This document shows, in pieces, positions 32,050 through 43,599 of a DNA stretch of 64,000 nucleotides; position 1 is the first letter of the stretch, and each line of letters begins with the position of its first letter. The position numbers were made by a program, and so were the translations under genes. The stretch is taken from contig OW804096.1 of the NCBI GenBank assembly GCA_942159475.1, positions 9,913,836 through 9,977,835 of the forward strand. The letters are read 5' to 3'. The notes beneath the pieces are model-generated. The model did not search any database. It had not been told where the DNA came from and saw nothing but the letters and a program-made list of their open reading frames with translations. The stretch comes from Sthenelais limicola. Lineage: Eukaryota > Annelida > Polychaeta > Phyllodocida > Sigalionidae.

Positions 32050-33793
32050 GTTTAGATGTGACACTTACAGACTGCAGCCACGTGTGACTTGCAGTAAACA
32101 AAAATTCAATTTAATACAAATCTTATATTGCACGCCTCCCTGTCACGATGCCATAACTCAATCTATAAATAAGAACTCATTAATAAAGGTGATTGTGTCC
32201 CAGACACCTCAGCGATACCTCCACGACTGTGACATTTCAATGTGTACAAGGGAGACTAATGAAGGCAGATATAAATAGAACTATTGTCCTGGCTAAACAC
32301 CAACTGGGGTGTTTAATGGCATCTGTTATATATTGTCCTTCTTAGCAAGCAATGGTGGAGATGTAGAAGGAAGGGGATATGATGTGGGATGTACAAATAC
32401 ATGAAACATTCATACAAGCCTTGACTACGAAGTACTTATTGATGGTTAAATCTGCATTCTGTGCTATTATGACAAAACATATTATGACTTACCATATTCA
32501 CTCAAATTATGACTGTTACTATCAATATTCTGCTGTTGTCCATAATTATGTTTATACATGAATCTAAAGTCTAATCACTGAGAGAAAACTACCATCGGTG
32601 AGCGATAATAAGTGAAGTCATAGTATAAAAGGATTCGATTCAGACGGGTGCTCCAAATATAAATAATGACATTTTAGAGGCCCTTTAGCAAAAACTACTG
32701 GACAAAATCCTCTAAAACTTTGGTCAAATGACATTTAGATGGCAAAGAATGGAACAAAAAGTAGGAAATGTACAGTTCTTGACCGACGTTGTAGCTTTAA
32801 TATTATGTGACTATATGCTGAGTATGCATAGAATAAATATAACTAGGAGCTAAATAACAATTAGTAGAATCATGTATGGGAAAACAAGTCTGACTTGGGT
32901 GTTGGCTTTAAAATAGATTTGATTCAAGACATGTTCACGTGTGCAAATGATGATAAGAGAAAACAAAGTTGTTATGAACTGTGGTTACCAGATTTGTGCA
33001 AATCAAGACATACACTTTGTACAAGATTCATGTATATGGCAGAAGTATGTAGTAGACATTGAAATAGACATTTCACAATGGTGTTGTTACTGCAATCCTA
33101 CTGTGTAAACCTGATACCATCGATGAGATTATTCTGTAATATTAGAAAGCAAAGGTGGTTGTAGTAGCCTCTGTTATAGACATTTCCAAATGTTTGTCGC
33201 TGTAATTGTGTTGTATAAACATGACACGATCGTTGAGTTTATTTTGCAACACTATACCTTCATATCATTGTTAATTTGATAAATACTATGACTAGGGCAA
33301 CGCATCAAATATAAGAGCGTGGTCTGTTATGCGTGTTTTCGAAGTGAAGATTGATTGACTTAATTATTTGTAATGTGGTGTGGCCAATAAAAATATTTAA
33401 ACAAAAATAATAATAATGTAAGATAAGGTCAAATTGTGTACTGAGACGTCAACGTCATGTAAATATTATATGATAAATATAATATATCAAAATATTAATG
33501 TGTTTATCTATTCCTCAGGTTCAATTGGGAATATCAATGTACTATTATCCTGATCAAAGATATGATATCTTTTACTAGACTTTTTCATAGGTTGTTTGAA
33601 CGAAACTCATGATTGTATTTCTTATTTATTTTACGAAAGTTGCTGGAAAAGGCTGATCACTTTCTCAGACTGGCGAAAGTTGTGAGGCTAAATGGCCTTG
33701 TTCCATGCAGTTCTTATGCACAAGTAGTTCGATATAAAGGTTAATTTTATGTGAATCGCCAAAAACCTTTCTGCCTTGACATAGCTCGCTAAT
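32050..33793. other. No gene recognised
   Basis: AT-rich; short frames only. Two loosely similar stretches near 33060-33140 and 33180-33260 (GACATTTC, GTGT(A/T)AACCTGA...CGATGAG) suggest an old duplication. Nothing assignable. Confidence 0.45.
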
Positions 33794-34028
33794 GGGTCAG
33801 ATTTTCAGAAAATGTACAATTGGCAGCTCTACACATTTAGTAAATTCTGATGAATTAGGCTGCAAATTGGTTAATACTGGGTAAATTTGAGTATATTCGG
33901 TATTGCATTGATTCTAGCAATCTGTTTGGTTAGGTTGATCTATATTTTGGACTTTATTTTCGTCTGAAATTAGGGTTATTTGAGAAGATTAGTGAAGGTG
34001 AATTGTACATTTTCTGAAAATCTGACCC
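33794..34028 (+). mobile_element. Family A MITE, full length
   Basis: A 235-bp copy with both terminal repeats; flanks TAAT and TAGT match at three of four bases. Confidence 0.9.
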
Positions 34029-34222
34029 TAGTATATGCAGTTCTAAAGTGTTTGGTTTTTTTTCCAAATGAACCAAAATTTATGTGTTCTTCTAAGATTT
34101 ACGTCCCCAATTAACATAAGTGAAGGTTTTGTAGTTTCTGTGCATTATTTCCCTACTGTAGGGTTGATTAGCAAAAGACTTTTAGCCCCTCCTCCTTTGA
34201 CGCTAATCAAGTCATCTTACAT

Positions 34223-34325
34223 GTGTCGGATTTTCAGAAAATGTATGATTCACCTTCACCAATTCTCTGAAATAAACCAAATTTCAGACAAAAATAAAGT
34301 TCAAAACAGTTAAAATATCTGACCC
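34223..34325 (-). mobile_element. Family A MITE, strongly deleted (103 bp)
   Basis: Left end GTGTCGGATTTTCAG and the subterminal TCACCAATTCTCTGAAAT block are present, then most of the interior is missing up to ATCTGACCC. Flanked by ACAT on both sides, so the deletion probably preceded insertion or occurred inside. Confidence 0.8.
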
Positions 34326-34329
34326 ACAT

Positions 34330-35060
34330 CCTTTTTGCTTCTGTGTCCATCAACATTCGGTTATCAAGATTTCTTGACATGCATTGATTTACAATCCAAC
34401 ATACATTTTCATTATTTTACATTGATTATCTCTGTTTCGACTCCCGCTTAACACACTATGTAACAATGTTATTTGTGTATTTATGGACGAATTTATGAGA
34501 AATGTCATGGATGATTCAACCCAGAATGCATCTTTAATATGTTTTATATGATATTCTCTTATAATAATACAAACTTTGTGTAAAACTAAAGTTTGGAATG
34601 AAGGTATTTCTTTGTCACTTCAAAGGACCTTTCCATTAGTTTTCGCTGGCCTTGGCAGTTTTGAGTAAACTGGAACTTCCTTTCTCATCCTTTCTTAGAT
34701 CTAGGTTATTCGCAATACAGTCTTTTGTATGTAATGTAGGATGACGTTAATTCCTTTGTGGGCTTATTTCAAAATAACATAATTTTCAATTACAAAATTC
34801 CTTTGAAATGGATTTTGTTTATCATTATGATAAAGTTCCCATTATAAACTCAAAGTTTTCCTTTCACAGTTGTTCTCCATTCCTCTATATTTGTCATTGA
34901 AAATTGAAAGACTTTTTCTCCCACCCATATTCTATGCCTTTGTTGCACTCAGTACATTCAAAGCACAAATAACCTTATTTCATATAATGGATTGCTGATT
35001 CGGTACACTTGCAACACCCCTCCTCCCATGCAATCCCCCCACATCTTCAAAACACAGTGC
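34330..35060. other. No gene recognised
   Basis: AT-rich, no recognised repeat, RNA or exon. Confidence 0.45.
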
Positions 35061-36260
35061 GAAACATAAAGGCCCATTCACATTAACACGATCAGCTGGC
35101 CGATCCTTGCTGGCTGTAATAGCGGAACTCCACTATATAGTCCAGGCAATCTAGCTGAAAAAACCCAAAATGTCAAAAAAACTAGAACAGAAATGCGGTT
35201 TTCACCATCCTTTCCCCCAAGGCCCCTGTATTAACATACTAAAAATGTAGAAAAATTTATCGTTGGGAAATTCGTTGGGTAAAATAGCCATTTTCCAAAA
35301 TGGCTGCCATGGGATAAGTGCCCAGCTAAAAATCAATGTAACTTTTGATCAGAACATAGCAAATGGATGTATTTGGTGTCTATAATAGGGTTTTCAGATA
35401 TGCCCAACACACTGGTGATATTTAAAATCATGTTAGACATTTCCTAATATCCGATATCCAAGATGGCCGCAATTGGAAATCTGACAATTTTGGAAAAGTT
35501 CATAACTTTTGATTGAAACATGGTATGAGGCCAATTTTGGTGCCTATTATGGGGTTTTCAGGTATGACCAATGCTGTGGTAACATTTAAAAACATGTGAG
35601 ACATTGTATAACAACTCATATCCAAGATGGCCACCATTGAAAATCTGACAATATTGAAAAAGTTCAAAACTGTTGATTGAAATATAGTATAAGGACCAAT
35701 TTTGTTGACTATTATGGGGTTTTCAGGCATGCCCAACACAGTGAGAACATTTAAAACCATGTTATTCATTGCCTAACCCATATCCAAGATGGCCCCCACT
35801 GAAATTCTGACAATTTTGGAAAAGTTCAAAACATTTGAAAAAAACATAGTATAGGACCAACTATGGGGTCTAATATGGAGTTTTCATGTATGGTGAATGG
35901 CAGTAATGCTGTAGGACACATGCTCAGTGGCAAAGCAATGCCCAGAGCTCATAGACACTATTCTCTTGATGGCAGTCCTTATTTTACTGATGGTTAAATC
36001 GCATTTACTGAAAGAATACAATATGGCAAGTGATAGGATAACTTCCTTATGTAATTAAATAATTTTGTTTATGATCATATTATGTACATAGACAACTATC
36101 TCATATGTCTATATGTAGGAAATATATCACATCAATCCATAGATAGACAGTCAAATACATGACAAACTATAGAAATTCTTTCTCAATAGAGAAAGTTCCC
36201 TTCTAGCCTTATACAATTTTATCTGGCTCCGGATGCAATGTTCATTACTGATTTTTAACC

Positions 36261-36656
36261 ATGCCAAATGCAGATCAAATGACTGAAACATCTTTTGAAG
36301 AAGCAAATTCAAAAGTTGGCCAAAGAGTCCCTCTGCACCTGGAGAAAGTTCCACAGAGAACTGTCCTGGTGATACAAGTTGCATCACCTATATATGGCTG
36401 CAGTATAATGAAGATGGTACTTTCAAGGGCTTTCTGAGAGCAGAAAAAGCAGGCAATTGTAAATATCACCTTGCATCAATCCAAGAAAGGTTCTCCTACC
36501 ATTGCTGCCCCGGAGCCCAACATGTATAACAAAATAATACATTCCTATTTAGAGAATATGGCCAGACTAGAAGACGATGAACCTGATATCCATGATATAT
36601 ACTTGAATGGCCTACAGATTCTGGGTGGTCTCTCCACTGTCCTGGCTATTGAACAG
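36261..36656 (+). pseudogene. Unrecognised exon-like frame inside the long-TIR element
   Basis: A 132-codon frame from ATG (MPNADQMTETSFEEANSKVG) is broken once by TGA at 36435-36437 and continues through KKQAIVNITLHQSKKGSP and DDEPDIHDIYLNGLQILGGL to AIEQ, directly before a GTATTG that could be a splice donor. Composition is protein-like, unlike the surrounding repeats. I do not recognise the family. It may be a decayed transposon gene or a captured host exon. Confidence 0.45.
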
Positions 36657-37199
36657 GTATTGATATGCAGCATCTAAACTGGTTATCTCACTAGTGGGGG
36701 GAGTATGTAAGAGTTACAAAGGCTGGTTTGGGGAAATTCTCTTCCTACTTGCTCTCAACTAAACCAAGGTATACACGGATATACTGGCATCACATTTCTC
36801 AATAGTAAACACTCAACAGAGGTGTGATTGCAAAGCTGGTAAACTTTCTTGATGTATAAACCCCTTTATAATGACAGACACATTGCATATTATTGTCTCA
36901 GGTGAAGTGGCTTCAGTACCTGTGACAATTGATAAAACTGAAGCTGTTGTGCAAAATCACTGTTTTTTCAAGCACATCATGTTTTCAATGGAGAGACCTT
37001 GCTACATAGAATCATTTGGACCTGTGGTGTACATTTAAGGACATCTGTGGCAATTATGCTCATGTGAAAGCCAAGTATGGGGCATTATTGTGTTTGATGG
37101 GTATTTTGCTCCAGTAAAGGACACTTGAGATGAGGATCAAAAGTGCCTCTGACAGTGAAGAATGAAGTCATTCTGGGAAATACATAAAATAAAAAGTGA

Positions 37200-37376
37200 T
37201 TCCGCAACTTATTGAGTGACATCTTGGTACAAGCTGACCTTGTCATTCATTGCCAAACTCCTATGGTTGCTGCTGCTGACAAAGAATTGTTGTTGCAGAT
37301 GACACATACATACTTATTTTCTTATGCTGCCAGGGCAACAGTAACAACAGAGGATATTTCTGAAGTAAAAGCATGA
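37200..37376 (+). pseudogene. Second unrecognised coding remnant in the same element
   Basis: A stop-free stretch of 58 codons reads FRNLLSDILVQADLVIHCQT and later SYAARATVTTEDISEVKA before TGA. Upstream, around 36900-37035, another protein-like stretch (EVASVPVTIDKTEAVVQNHC) follows a TTGTCTCAG that resembles an acceptor. Together with 36261-36656 this suggests a multi-exon gene decayed by stops and frameshifts. Function unknown. Confidence 0.3.
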
Positions 37377-38979
37377 ATCAACAAAGATCCAGGTCTGATT
37401 CTGGGAGGCCAAAACAATCCCCTTAACAAAATTTGTTACCACCAGTTTTATCAAAGAGTTATGAGAAGGACAGCATACATGTGTGTTGACTAAGATTCTA
37501 CCCCAACTTCCACAGTAGCCCAATCCACAGCCTACTAGTGTACAGTTATGGTTAGGCAACTACTGCCTTCAGCTCACAGACTAGGGGTTGGAAGTGAAAG
37601 AAGGACTGATGTATCCAGCAATGATGGGCAAGTCACCACCACCAGATTAACTGTTGATGATGATTAAATGTAATTAAATGTTCTGACTACAGACCAAAAA
37701 AAAACTTGTACTAAGTTCTATCAAACTTTGAAAATTATTCAAACACCGGTCAACCCTGCTCCCCCATCATCCAATTCATACCCCATCTCCACCATCACAC
37801 TTCATCTCACCACCATATGATTGAATAATGGCAACCACTGATATTTTGAAACCTCACTCTAATTATCTGTTCTCTCTGCTTGTTCAAAAGGACTGATTAG
37901 TAAATTCAGGAGACAGCGGAGGACCAGGAGACCATGTTTACCCAAGCTGTCCTGGCCTATATGGCTTATGCCAGACCAAATACCTGAATAAAATTTGTTA
38001 AGTTTCTGGGATAGCCATCTTGGATATATGTCAGGCAATGTTTGAAATTAATTTAAATGTCATCACTGTGTTGAAGCATACCCAAGAACCTGATATTAGC
38101 CACTAGAAATTGGTGCTTATACCATGTTTCTATCAAAAGTGTTGAGCTTTTCCAATATTTTCAGATTTTCAATGGTGGCCATCTTGGATATGAGTTGTCA
38201 TGCAATGTCTAACATGTTTTTAAATGTCATCACAGCATTGAGCATACCTGAATACCCCATAATAGGCCCCAAAACTGGCCTTATACCATGTTTCAATCAA
38301 AAGTTATGAAATTTTCCAAAATATCAGATTTTCGGTGGCAGCCATCTTGGATATCTGTTATAAGGAAATGTCCAACATGATTTTAAATATCACCAGTGTG
38401 TTGGGCATACCTGAAAACCCCATTATAGACACCAGATACATCCATTTGCTATGTTCTGATCAAAAGTTACATTGATTTTTAGCTAGGCACTTACCCCATG
38501 GCAGCCATTTTGGAAAATGGCTATTTTCCCCTATTTCCCAACGATAAATTTTTCTACATTTTTAGTATGTTGATACAGGGCCCTTGTGGGGAAGGATGGT
38601 GAAAACCGCATTTCTGTTCTAGTTTTTTTGACCTTTTTCATAAATTGACTGGACTAATAGGTAAAAAACGGCGCCAACAGGCAAAAACAGCTGCGACAAA
38701 TTTTGTGCGACGAAATATCTAATCAAGTTAGATATTTTGCAATTGTTGGCAACAAAAAAATGTGTTGCGAACAACCTATTTTACCCCCTCATCCACTAGA
38801 ATTTTTAGTCATGTCGAATTTTCTGAATTTTCCAAAATGTCGGCGACGAATTTTGCCTGTTGGCGCCTTTTTTTACCTATAGTGGAGTTCTGTTATAATA
38901 CTTCAACATTGTGTATTTTGCCGTGCGGCAGCCGTACACCAATCGGCCATTGTAATGTGAATGGGCCTTTACAGAAAGG

Positions 38980-39588
38980 TTGTTTATATTTGATCATTAA
39001 TGGAAGAGTGTTTCTTGACGTAGTGTGAAGTGATTGTTTGATTGATTGATTGATTGTATAAGTTCTTATAATTTGAAAGAGGAAAAGGCAGAAATGTTAC
39101 CTTCTGTGGATTTTTTTGTTCCTTTTTTCTATTTTATTTGGATATACTAGAAAGGTTGGAGTGTACGTTGAGTGGTTAAGGAAATAAATAGGAAGTGAAA
39201 TAAGACTGCGCATATAAACTAGAACTCAATAGGGCCGTGCATCTATATGGAATCGAGTTTTTCTCTCATTTTAAGATGACCATGCCAGTTCTCGCCACTT
39301 TGCAATGGTTTTAGAGTACTCAATCTTTTAGGGAACAGGTCCCCACTTCGAAAGAGCTATGTGTATAAAGTCTCTGTACATATGACAGCCTGGTTGTAGT
39401 ATATTAGGGGCATAAGGAAGAACCGGAAGTCATGGGTATATGTGAAACTGCGCATGTGCAGTGAAAGTTTCTTATGACCCGGATGACAATGTGCAAGAAA
39501 CTTTCTCTCATTTTGTTTCTATGATATAGGGCTTCTACACTCTCCCGTTCTCATAGTATTCATTGTTTACACGCCACAGTATCTAGAT
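38980..39588. other. No gene recognised
   Basis: Short GATT microsatellite near 39030-39056; otherwise no recognisable element or exon. Confidence 0.45.
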
Positions 39589-39590
39589 AT

Positions 39591-39825
39591 GGGTCAGATT
39601 TTCAGAAAATGTACAATTCAACTTCGCCAATCTTCTCAAATAAGCCAAATTTCAGACAAAAATAAATTTCAAAATACAGTTCAACCTAACCAAACAGATT
39701 GCTAGAATCAATGCAATGCCAAATATACTCGAATTTACCTAGTATTGACCAAATTGCAGCCTAATTTAGCAGAATTTACTAAATGTGTGCAGCTGCCAAT
39801 TGTACATTTTCTGAAAATCTGACCC
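39591..39825 (-). mobile_element. Family A MITE, full length
   Basis: A 235-bp copy, near consensus; flanks ATAT and ACAT. Confidence 0.92.
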
Positions 39826-39913
39826 ACATATGGGGAGAGAGATTAAAAAAATCACTACACTTACTGTTGCCTGGGTTATAGACGATAGATAGCATACATG
39901 TGAGTTCACTATA

Positions 39914-40318
39914 TGTGATGTGTTTCAGGAAAATGAGTCATAAGTCGCAAAAAATAGATTTTGAGATACCATTATATTTGAAAAGATGAGATCAAGCTGA
40001 TTCAAATGATAGTAAACAGTCTAATAATCTCATGAGTGTTTCTAGAATTTAAGTTTCATATTTTAACTTTTGAAAAAAAAGTAACTAAATTTAGTCCATA
40101 CGAAGACCTTTAAAACTAAAAAATATACTACATAGGTTGTCCTGCAATTTGATACATCAATTGATATAGGTATGATATAGATAGATATTGATATAGGTAT
40201 TTTTTAAGTGATGAACTCCCCCAAAATCAGAACATTCCAATGATGTGATCTTGTGAAAAAAACAGTTTAAAAAATATCAATTTTGCGACTCATGACTGAT
40301 GGTACTGATCCAACATGT
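39914..40318 (+). mobile_element. Family B MITE
   Basis: Left end TGTGATGTGTTTCAGG with TCATAAGTCGCAAAA; the right end is degraded (GCGACTCATGACTGATGGTA). Contains a local duplication of TTGATATAGGTAT. Confidence 0.8.
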
Positions 40319-40370
40319 GTCTCTGGCAGCAGTAGTACATATTTTGGTCAACTGACAAACTAAAGTGTTA

Positions 40371-40615
40371 TAGCGGAACTCCACTATAGGTAAAAAAAAC
40401 GGCGCCGACAGGCAAAATTCGTCGTCGACATGACTAAAAATTCGGAAAATTCGACATGACTAAAAATTCTAGTGGAAGAGGGGGTAAAATAGGTTGTTGG
40501 CAACACATTTATTTGTTGACAACAATTGCAAAATATCTAATTTGATTAGATATTTCATCGCAAAAAATTCGTCGCAGCCGTTTTTTGCCGTTTTTCCCAT
40601 GGTGGAGTCCCTGCA
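40371..40615. mobile_element. 245-bp MITE related to the long-TIR element, TTA duplication
   Basis: Ends TAGCGGAACTCCACTATAGG and inverted TGCAGGGACTCCACCATGGG; flanked by TTA (40368-40370, 40616-40618). The interior is a large imperfect palindrome with GGCGCCGACAGGCAAAATTC near one end. It matches the palindromic block in the right arm of the 35120-38895 element, so it is a probable non-autonomous derivative mobilised by the same transposase. Confidence 0.82.
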
Positions 40616-41106
40616 TTACAGAAACTCACCCTGATCTAATAAAAAACTTTCGGCCCAGCTTTGTGCTGGATGTGAAAGGTTTCTCCACGATGATTTCTAA
40701 AATTGAAGCAATTTAGGGACGAACCTATATTTACATATACCCTTCAGGCACAAACCCTTGTACTAAAGACTTCATTCACCGCCATTAAATACTATAACAA
40801 AGCATACTACAAATACTACATACTACAAATGAAAAAGCGTGTGCAATACCTTCTATGTGCAGAGAAGGAATTCTTATCAAAAGGGCAAAGTTAAATGTTA
40901 GAGGTTGTAACATGGACATGTGCAGATACTGTGAAGTATTTCCTGTTGAATCAAGAGAGGACCTTCCGGATTTTTAAAAAATGTATGATGTGAAAGAAAG
41001 AGCAGTTGGAAGTAAGGTCACGCTTCTAGGGAAAACATATTTTGCTTCTCTTGTAATATAGTACTCGTATACTCTCTGTGTACCTCTTGTATCCTCATCT
41101 TTTCAA

Positions 41107-41449
41107 TAGGGGAGTTGCATGTGCCACTGCGCATGTCTGTCACAGTGCATCCTGGGATAGATTCAGTTCAAATCTGATATACAAATATTTGGCAACATTT
41201 TTATCGAAAATTGCAAATGTTTTCACAAATATCATAGTTTGAATAAATGATCTATACAAATAAATGCATGATGGGAAAGATGGAGACTTGGGTTATGGAA
41301 ACATGTATAACACCTAGATATTGACATTAGAGCATTGATAAATATTCCATGCTGAACATGACATGTTTTCCTTACATTCTATACTGTACCATTACTCCCA
41401 TAATTCCATGTGAAACATGATTCAAAATGGCGGCTATGCAAATCCCCTA
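41107..41449 (+). mobile_element. Family C MITE, full length
   Basis: A 343-bp copy with ends TAGGGGAGTTGCATG and CTATGCAAATCCCCTA. The best-preserved copy and useful as the family reference. Confidence 0.88.
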
Positions 41450-41570
41450 TTGGACGACCTGCATACCCAGTTTCTATGTACATGTACTATGAAATAAAAA
41501 AAAATCTTTTGTTTGGGGCATGTTACAACCTACCTCCATTGGGGGATGACTCGATCTTACCCTTGATTTA

Positions 41571-41655
41571 AGGGCCTAGTCCACCAAGCCGATTCTCATG
41601 CGATTTTGCGCCGCAGAGGCCTCGTTTCCACTAAATTCTGTGAGAATCGCATGTG
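41571..41655. mobile_element. MITE end fragment, GGGCCTAGTCCACCAAGC type
   Basis: GGGCCTAGTCCACCAAGCCG, CTCATGCGATTTTGC and the inverted GTGAGAATCGCATG form a short hairpin; related to 30166-30226. Its right side abuts a family B fragment. Confidence 0.5.
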
Positions 41656-41712
41656 AATAAAACACAGTGAAAAAAAAATCTATTTTGCGACTTGTGACTC
41701 ATTTTCCTTTAC
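41656..41712 (+). mobile_element. Family B end fragment
   Basis: ATAAAACACAGTGAAAAAAA then TTTTGCGACTTGTGACTCAT and a CACATCACA terminus: only the last ~57 bp of family B. Confidence 0.7.
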
Positions 41713-41724
41713 CACATCACATAT

Positions 41725-42198
41725 GGGTCAGATTTTCAGAAAATGTACAATTCACCTTCCCTAATTCTCTTAAATAACCCAAATTTAACACAAAAATCAG
41801 GTTCAAAATACTGTTCAAAATAACCAAACAGATTGTTTGAATCAAGGCAATAACAAATACACTCATATATGGGTCAGATTTTTAGAAAATGTACAATGCA
41901 ACTTCGCCAATCTTCTCAAATAACCCAAATTTTAGACGAAAATAAAGTTCAAAATACAGTTCAACCTAACCTAACCGATTGCTAAAATCAATGCAATGCC
42001 AAATATACTCGAATTTACCTAGTATTGGTCAAATTGCAGCCTAAATTAACAGAATTTACTAAATGTGTACAGCTGCCAATTGTACATTTTCTGAAAATCT
42101 GACCCATATATCTAGTGTTGATGATTATTCAGTCCAATTTAGCAGAATTTACAAAATATGTTTATCTGCTAGTTGAATATTTTCTGAAAGTCTGACCC
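41725..42198 (-). mobile_element. Family A MITE interrupted by another family A copy
   Basis: The left part ends CAAATACACTCATAT and the right part resumes ATATCTAGTGTTGATGATT. Removing the inner copy and one ATAT restores the order seen in uninterrupted relatives (e.g. 57155-57389). The outer copy also has ATAT at both outer borders. Confidence 0.88.
41871..42105 (-). mobile_element. Family A MITE nested in family A
   Basis: Full-length 235-bp copy with ATAT on both sides, inserted in the copy at 41725-42198. Direct evidence that the target duplication is 4 bp and that two waves of movement occurred. Confidence 0.92.
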
Positions 42199-42629
42199 AT
42201 ATATCGGACGAATATGTGCTCGCGTATATTTCAGAGGATGGATTGTATTGTTATGAAGAGTCTGAGAAGAACATACATTTACATCAAACTTTATGAAATA
42301 ACATTGGCTCACCTATAAAGTATGTTCTCTCTATTAGTTGTCATTCTATAGTTCTTGACATTACCTTTATGCCGTTCAAAGGATGACATTTACAAAAGGT
42401 AAAATACAATAGTATACACACATTTGTGGATTGCAGCATTCCTAAAGGTTATGTCCATATAACCTCCAACATATAAAGCATGAAGAACGTGCTGAAGAGA
42501 ACGTTTTACTATGCCGGGAAATTCCCCAAAGGATTTTCTCAAATTGCCTTCCTAAAATACAGACTTTATACAGTTTTGAAACGGGGAATGAAGGAGTGGA
42601 ATGAAAAGTACTAAAGTTATTTACAACAT

Positions 42630-42860
42630 GGTTCAGATTTTAGGAAAATGTACGATTGGCAGCTGTACACATTTAGTAAATTCAGCTAAATTAGGATAAA
42701 GTTTGGCCAATACTAGGTAAATTCGTATTCGGCTTTGCATCGATTTTAGCAATCTGTTTGGTTGTGTTGAACTGTATTTCAAACTTTATTTTGGTCTGAA
42801 ATTTGGGTTATTTGAGAGGATTGGTGAAAGTGTATTGTACATTTTCTAAAAATCTGACCC
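42630..42860 (+). mobile_element. Family A MITE, full length
   Basis: Left end slightly altered (GGTTCAGATTTTAGG); flanked by ACAT on both sides. Confidence 0.9.
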
Positions 42861-42864
42861 ACAT

Positions 42865-43507
42865 ATGGAATGCCGTTGGAAATATTGAGACACAACTGAT
42901 TGTGATTTCTAACATACTTATATAATAGCAAAATACACTGACAAATAAACAGGTCTATACATTTTAGATTGTTTACCAGATTTGGTAAAATACGATTGAG
43001 GAAGTAAGTTCTGTGGTGAATGACAAGAACACCGTTAAATCGGCGATGGTGTACAAGCAGTACAATCTTCTACTCTATGTGTATCTTTTTTTTTTATTAT
43101 TTTCCCTGTAATAAATCATTAAAAAAGAGCCTTCTTGCATGTTAAAGCTTCTTTTCTTGACAAGATTAGGAAGTAATATGAGCCATAAAGGATCGCTAAT
43201 TATCTTTTCAAATTTGATTTAAAGAACTAAATATGATGTAAAAGATTAGCAGCAATGGTCTTAAATTACAAATTCCATTCTGTAAAAGTATGTGCAGTCG
43301 CACAAATCGCTTGCTCCAAACACTCGATACTGAGACTGGACTTTTATTTGCTTTGAATTAGAAGAACATCCCGGACCTGTTATTACTGGGAACATGCCCT
43401 GACTAAACTGCATTGGTGACAAGGCAAAAGCTATGCGACAAAAGCAAGGTAATTCAATCATCCAACCTAAGCAAGTGTTGACAAACCAAACCTGACGACA
43501 GGACAAG
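42865..43507. other. No gene recognised
   Basis: AT-rich. A 136-codon minus-strand frame (43671-43261) overlaps this region and the regulatory-looking repeat next to it; it has no recognisable domain. Confidence 0.4.
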
Positions 43508-43586
43508 AAGCGAGCTCTTGATTGGCCAGAAGCGATCACGTGGACAAAAAGCGAGTTTCTGATTGGCCAGAAACTATCACGTGATA
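43508..43586. promoter_or_regulatory. Duplicated CCAAT-box / E-box module
   Basis: Two ~40-bp direct repeats each contain ATTGGCCAGAA (reverse CCAAT, NF-Y type) and CACGTG (E-box, USF/MiT type) 10-12 bp apart: ATTGG at 43521 and 43562, CACGTG at 43537-43542 and 43578-43583. The composition differs from the AT-rich surroundings. Looks like a proximal promoter, but no downstream gene is recognisable on either strand. Confidence 0.4.
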
Positions 43587-43599
43587 TCGATGTGGATGC

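Larger units (their letters stand above)
35120..38895. mobile_element. 3.8-kb element with long inverted arms, TAA duplication
   Basis: Termini TAGCGGAACTCCACTATA and inverted TAACAGAACTCCACTATA are flanked by TAA (35117-35119, 38896-38898). Inverted arms of about 0.75 kb (35150-35900; 37990-38640) contain several diverged copies of an ~120-bp unit marked by ATCCAAGATGGCC and CTGACAATTTTGGAAAAGTT. The right arm has an additional ~245-bp palindromic block (38650-38880) like the separate MITE at 40371. A 3-bp TWA duplication fits PIF/Harbinger, but no transposase of that type was seen. Confidence 0.78.
35068..38971. mobile_element. Short MITE (TIR AAAGGCCCATTCACATTA) split by a large element
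   Basis: Left end AAAGGCCCATTCACATTAAC and inverted right end AAAGGCCCATTCACATTACA, followed on both sides by GGCCGAT, form terminal repeats; TA flanks each side. Only ~50 bp on the left and ~75 bp on the right remain around the 3.8-kb insert, so the host element was ~130 bp. Confidence 0.75.
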
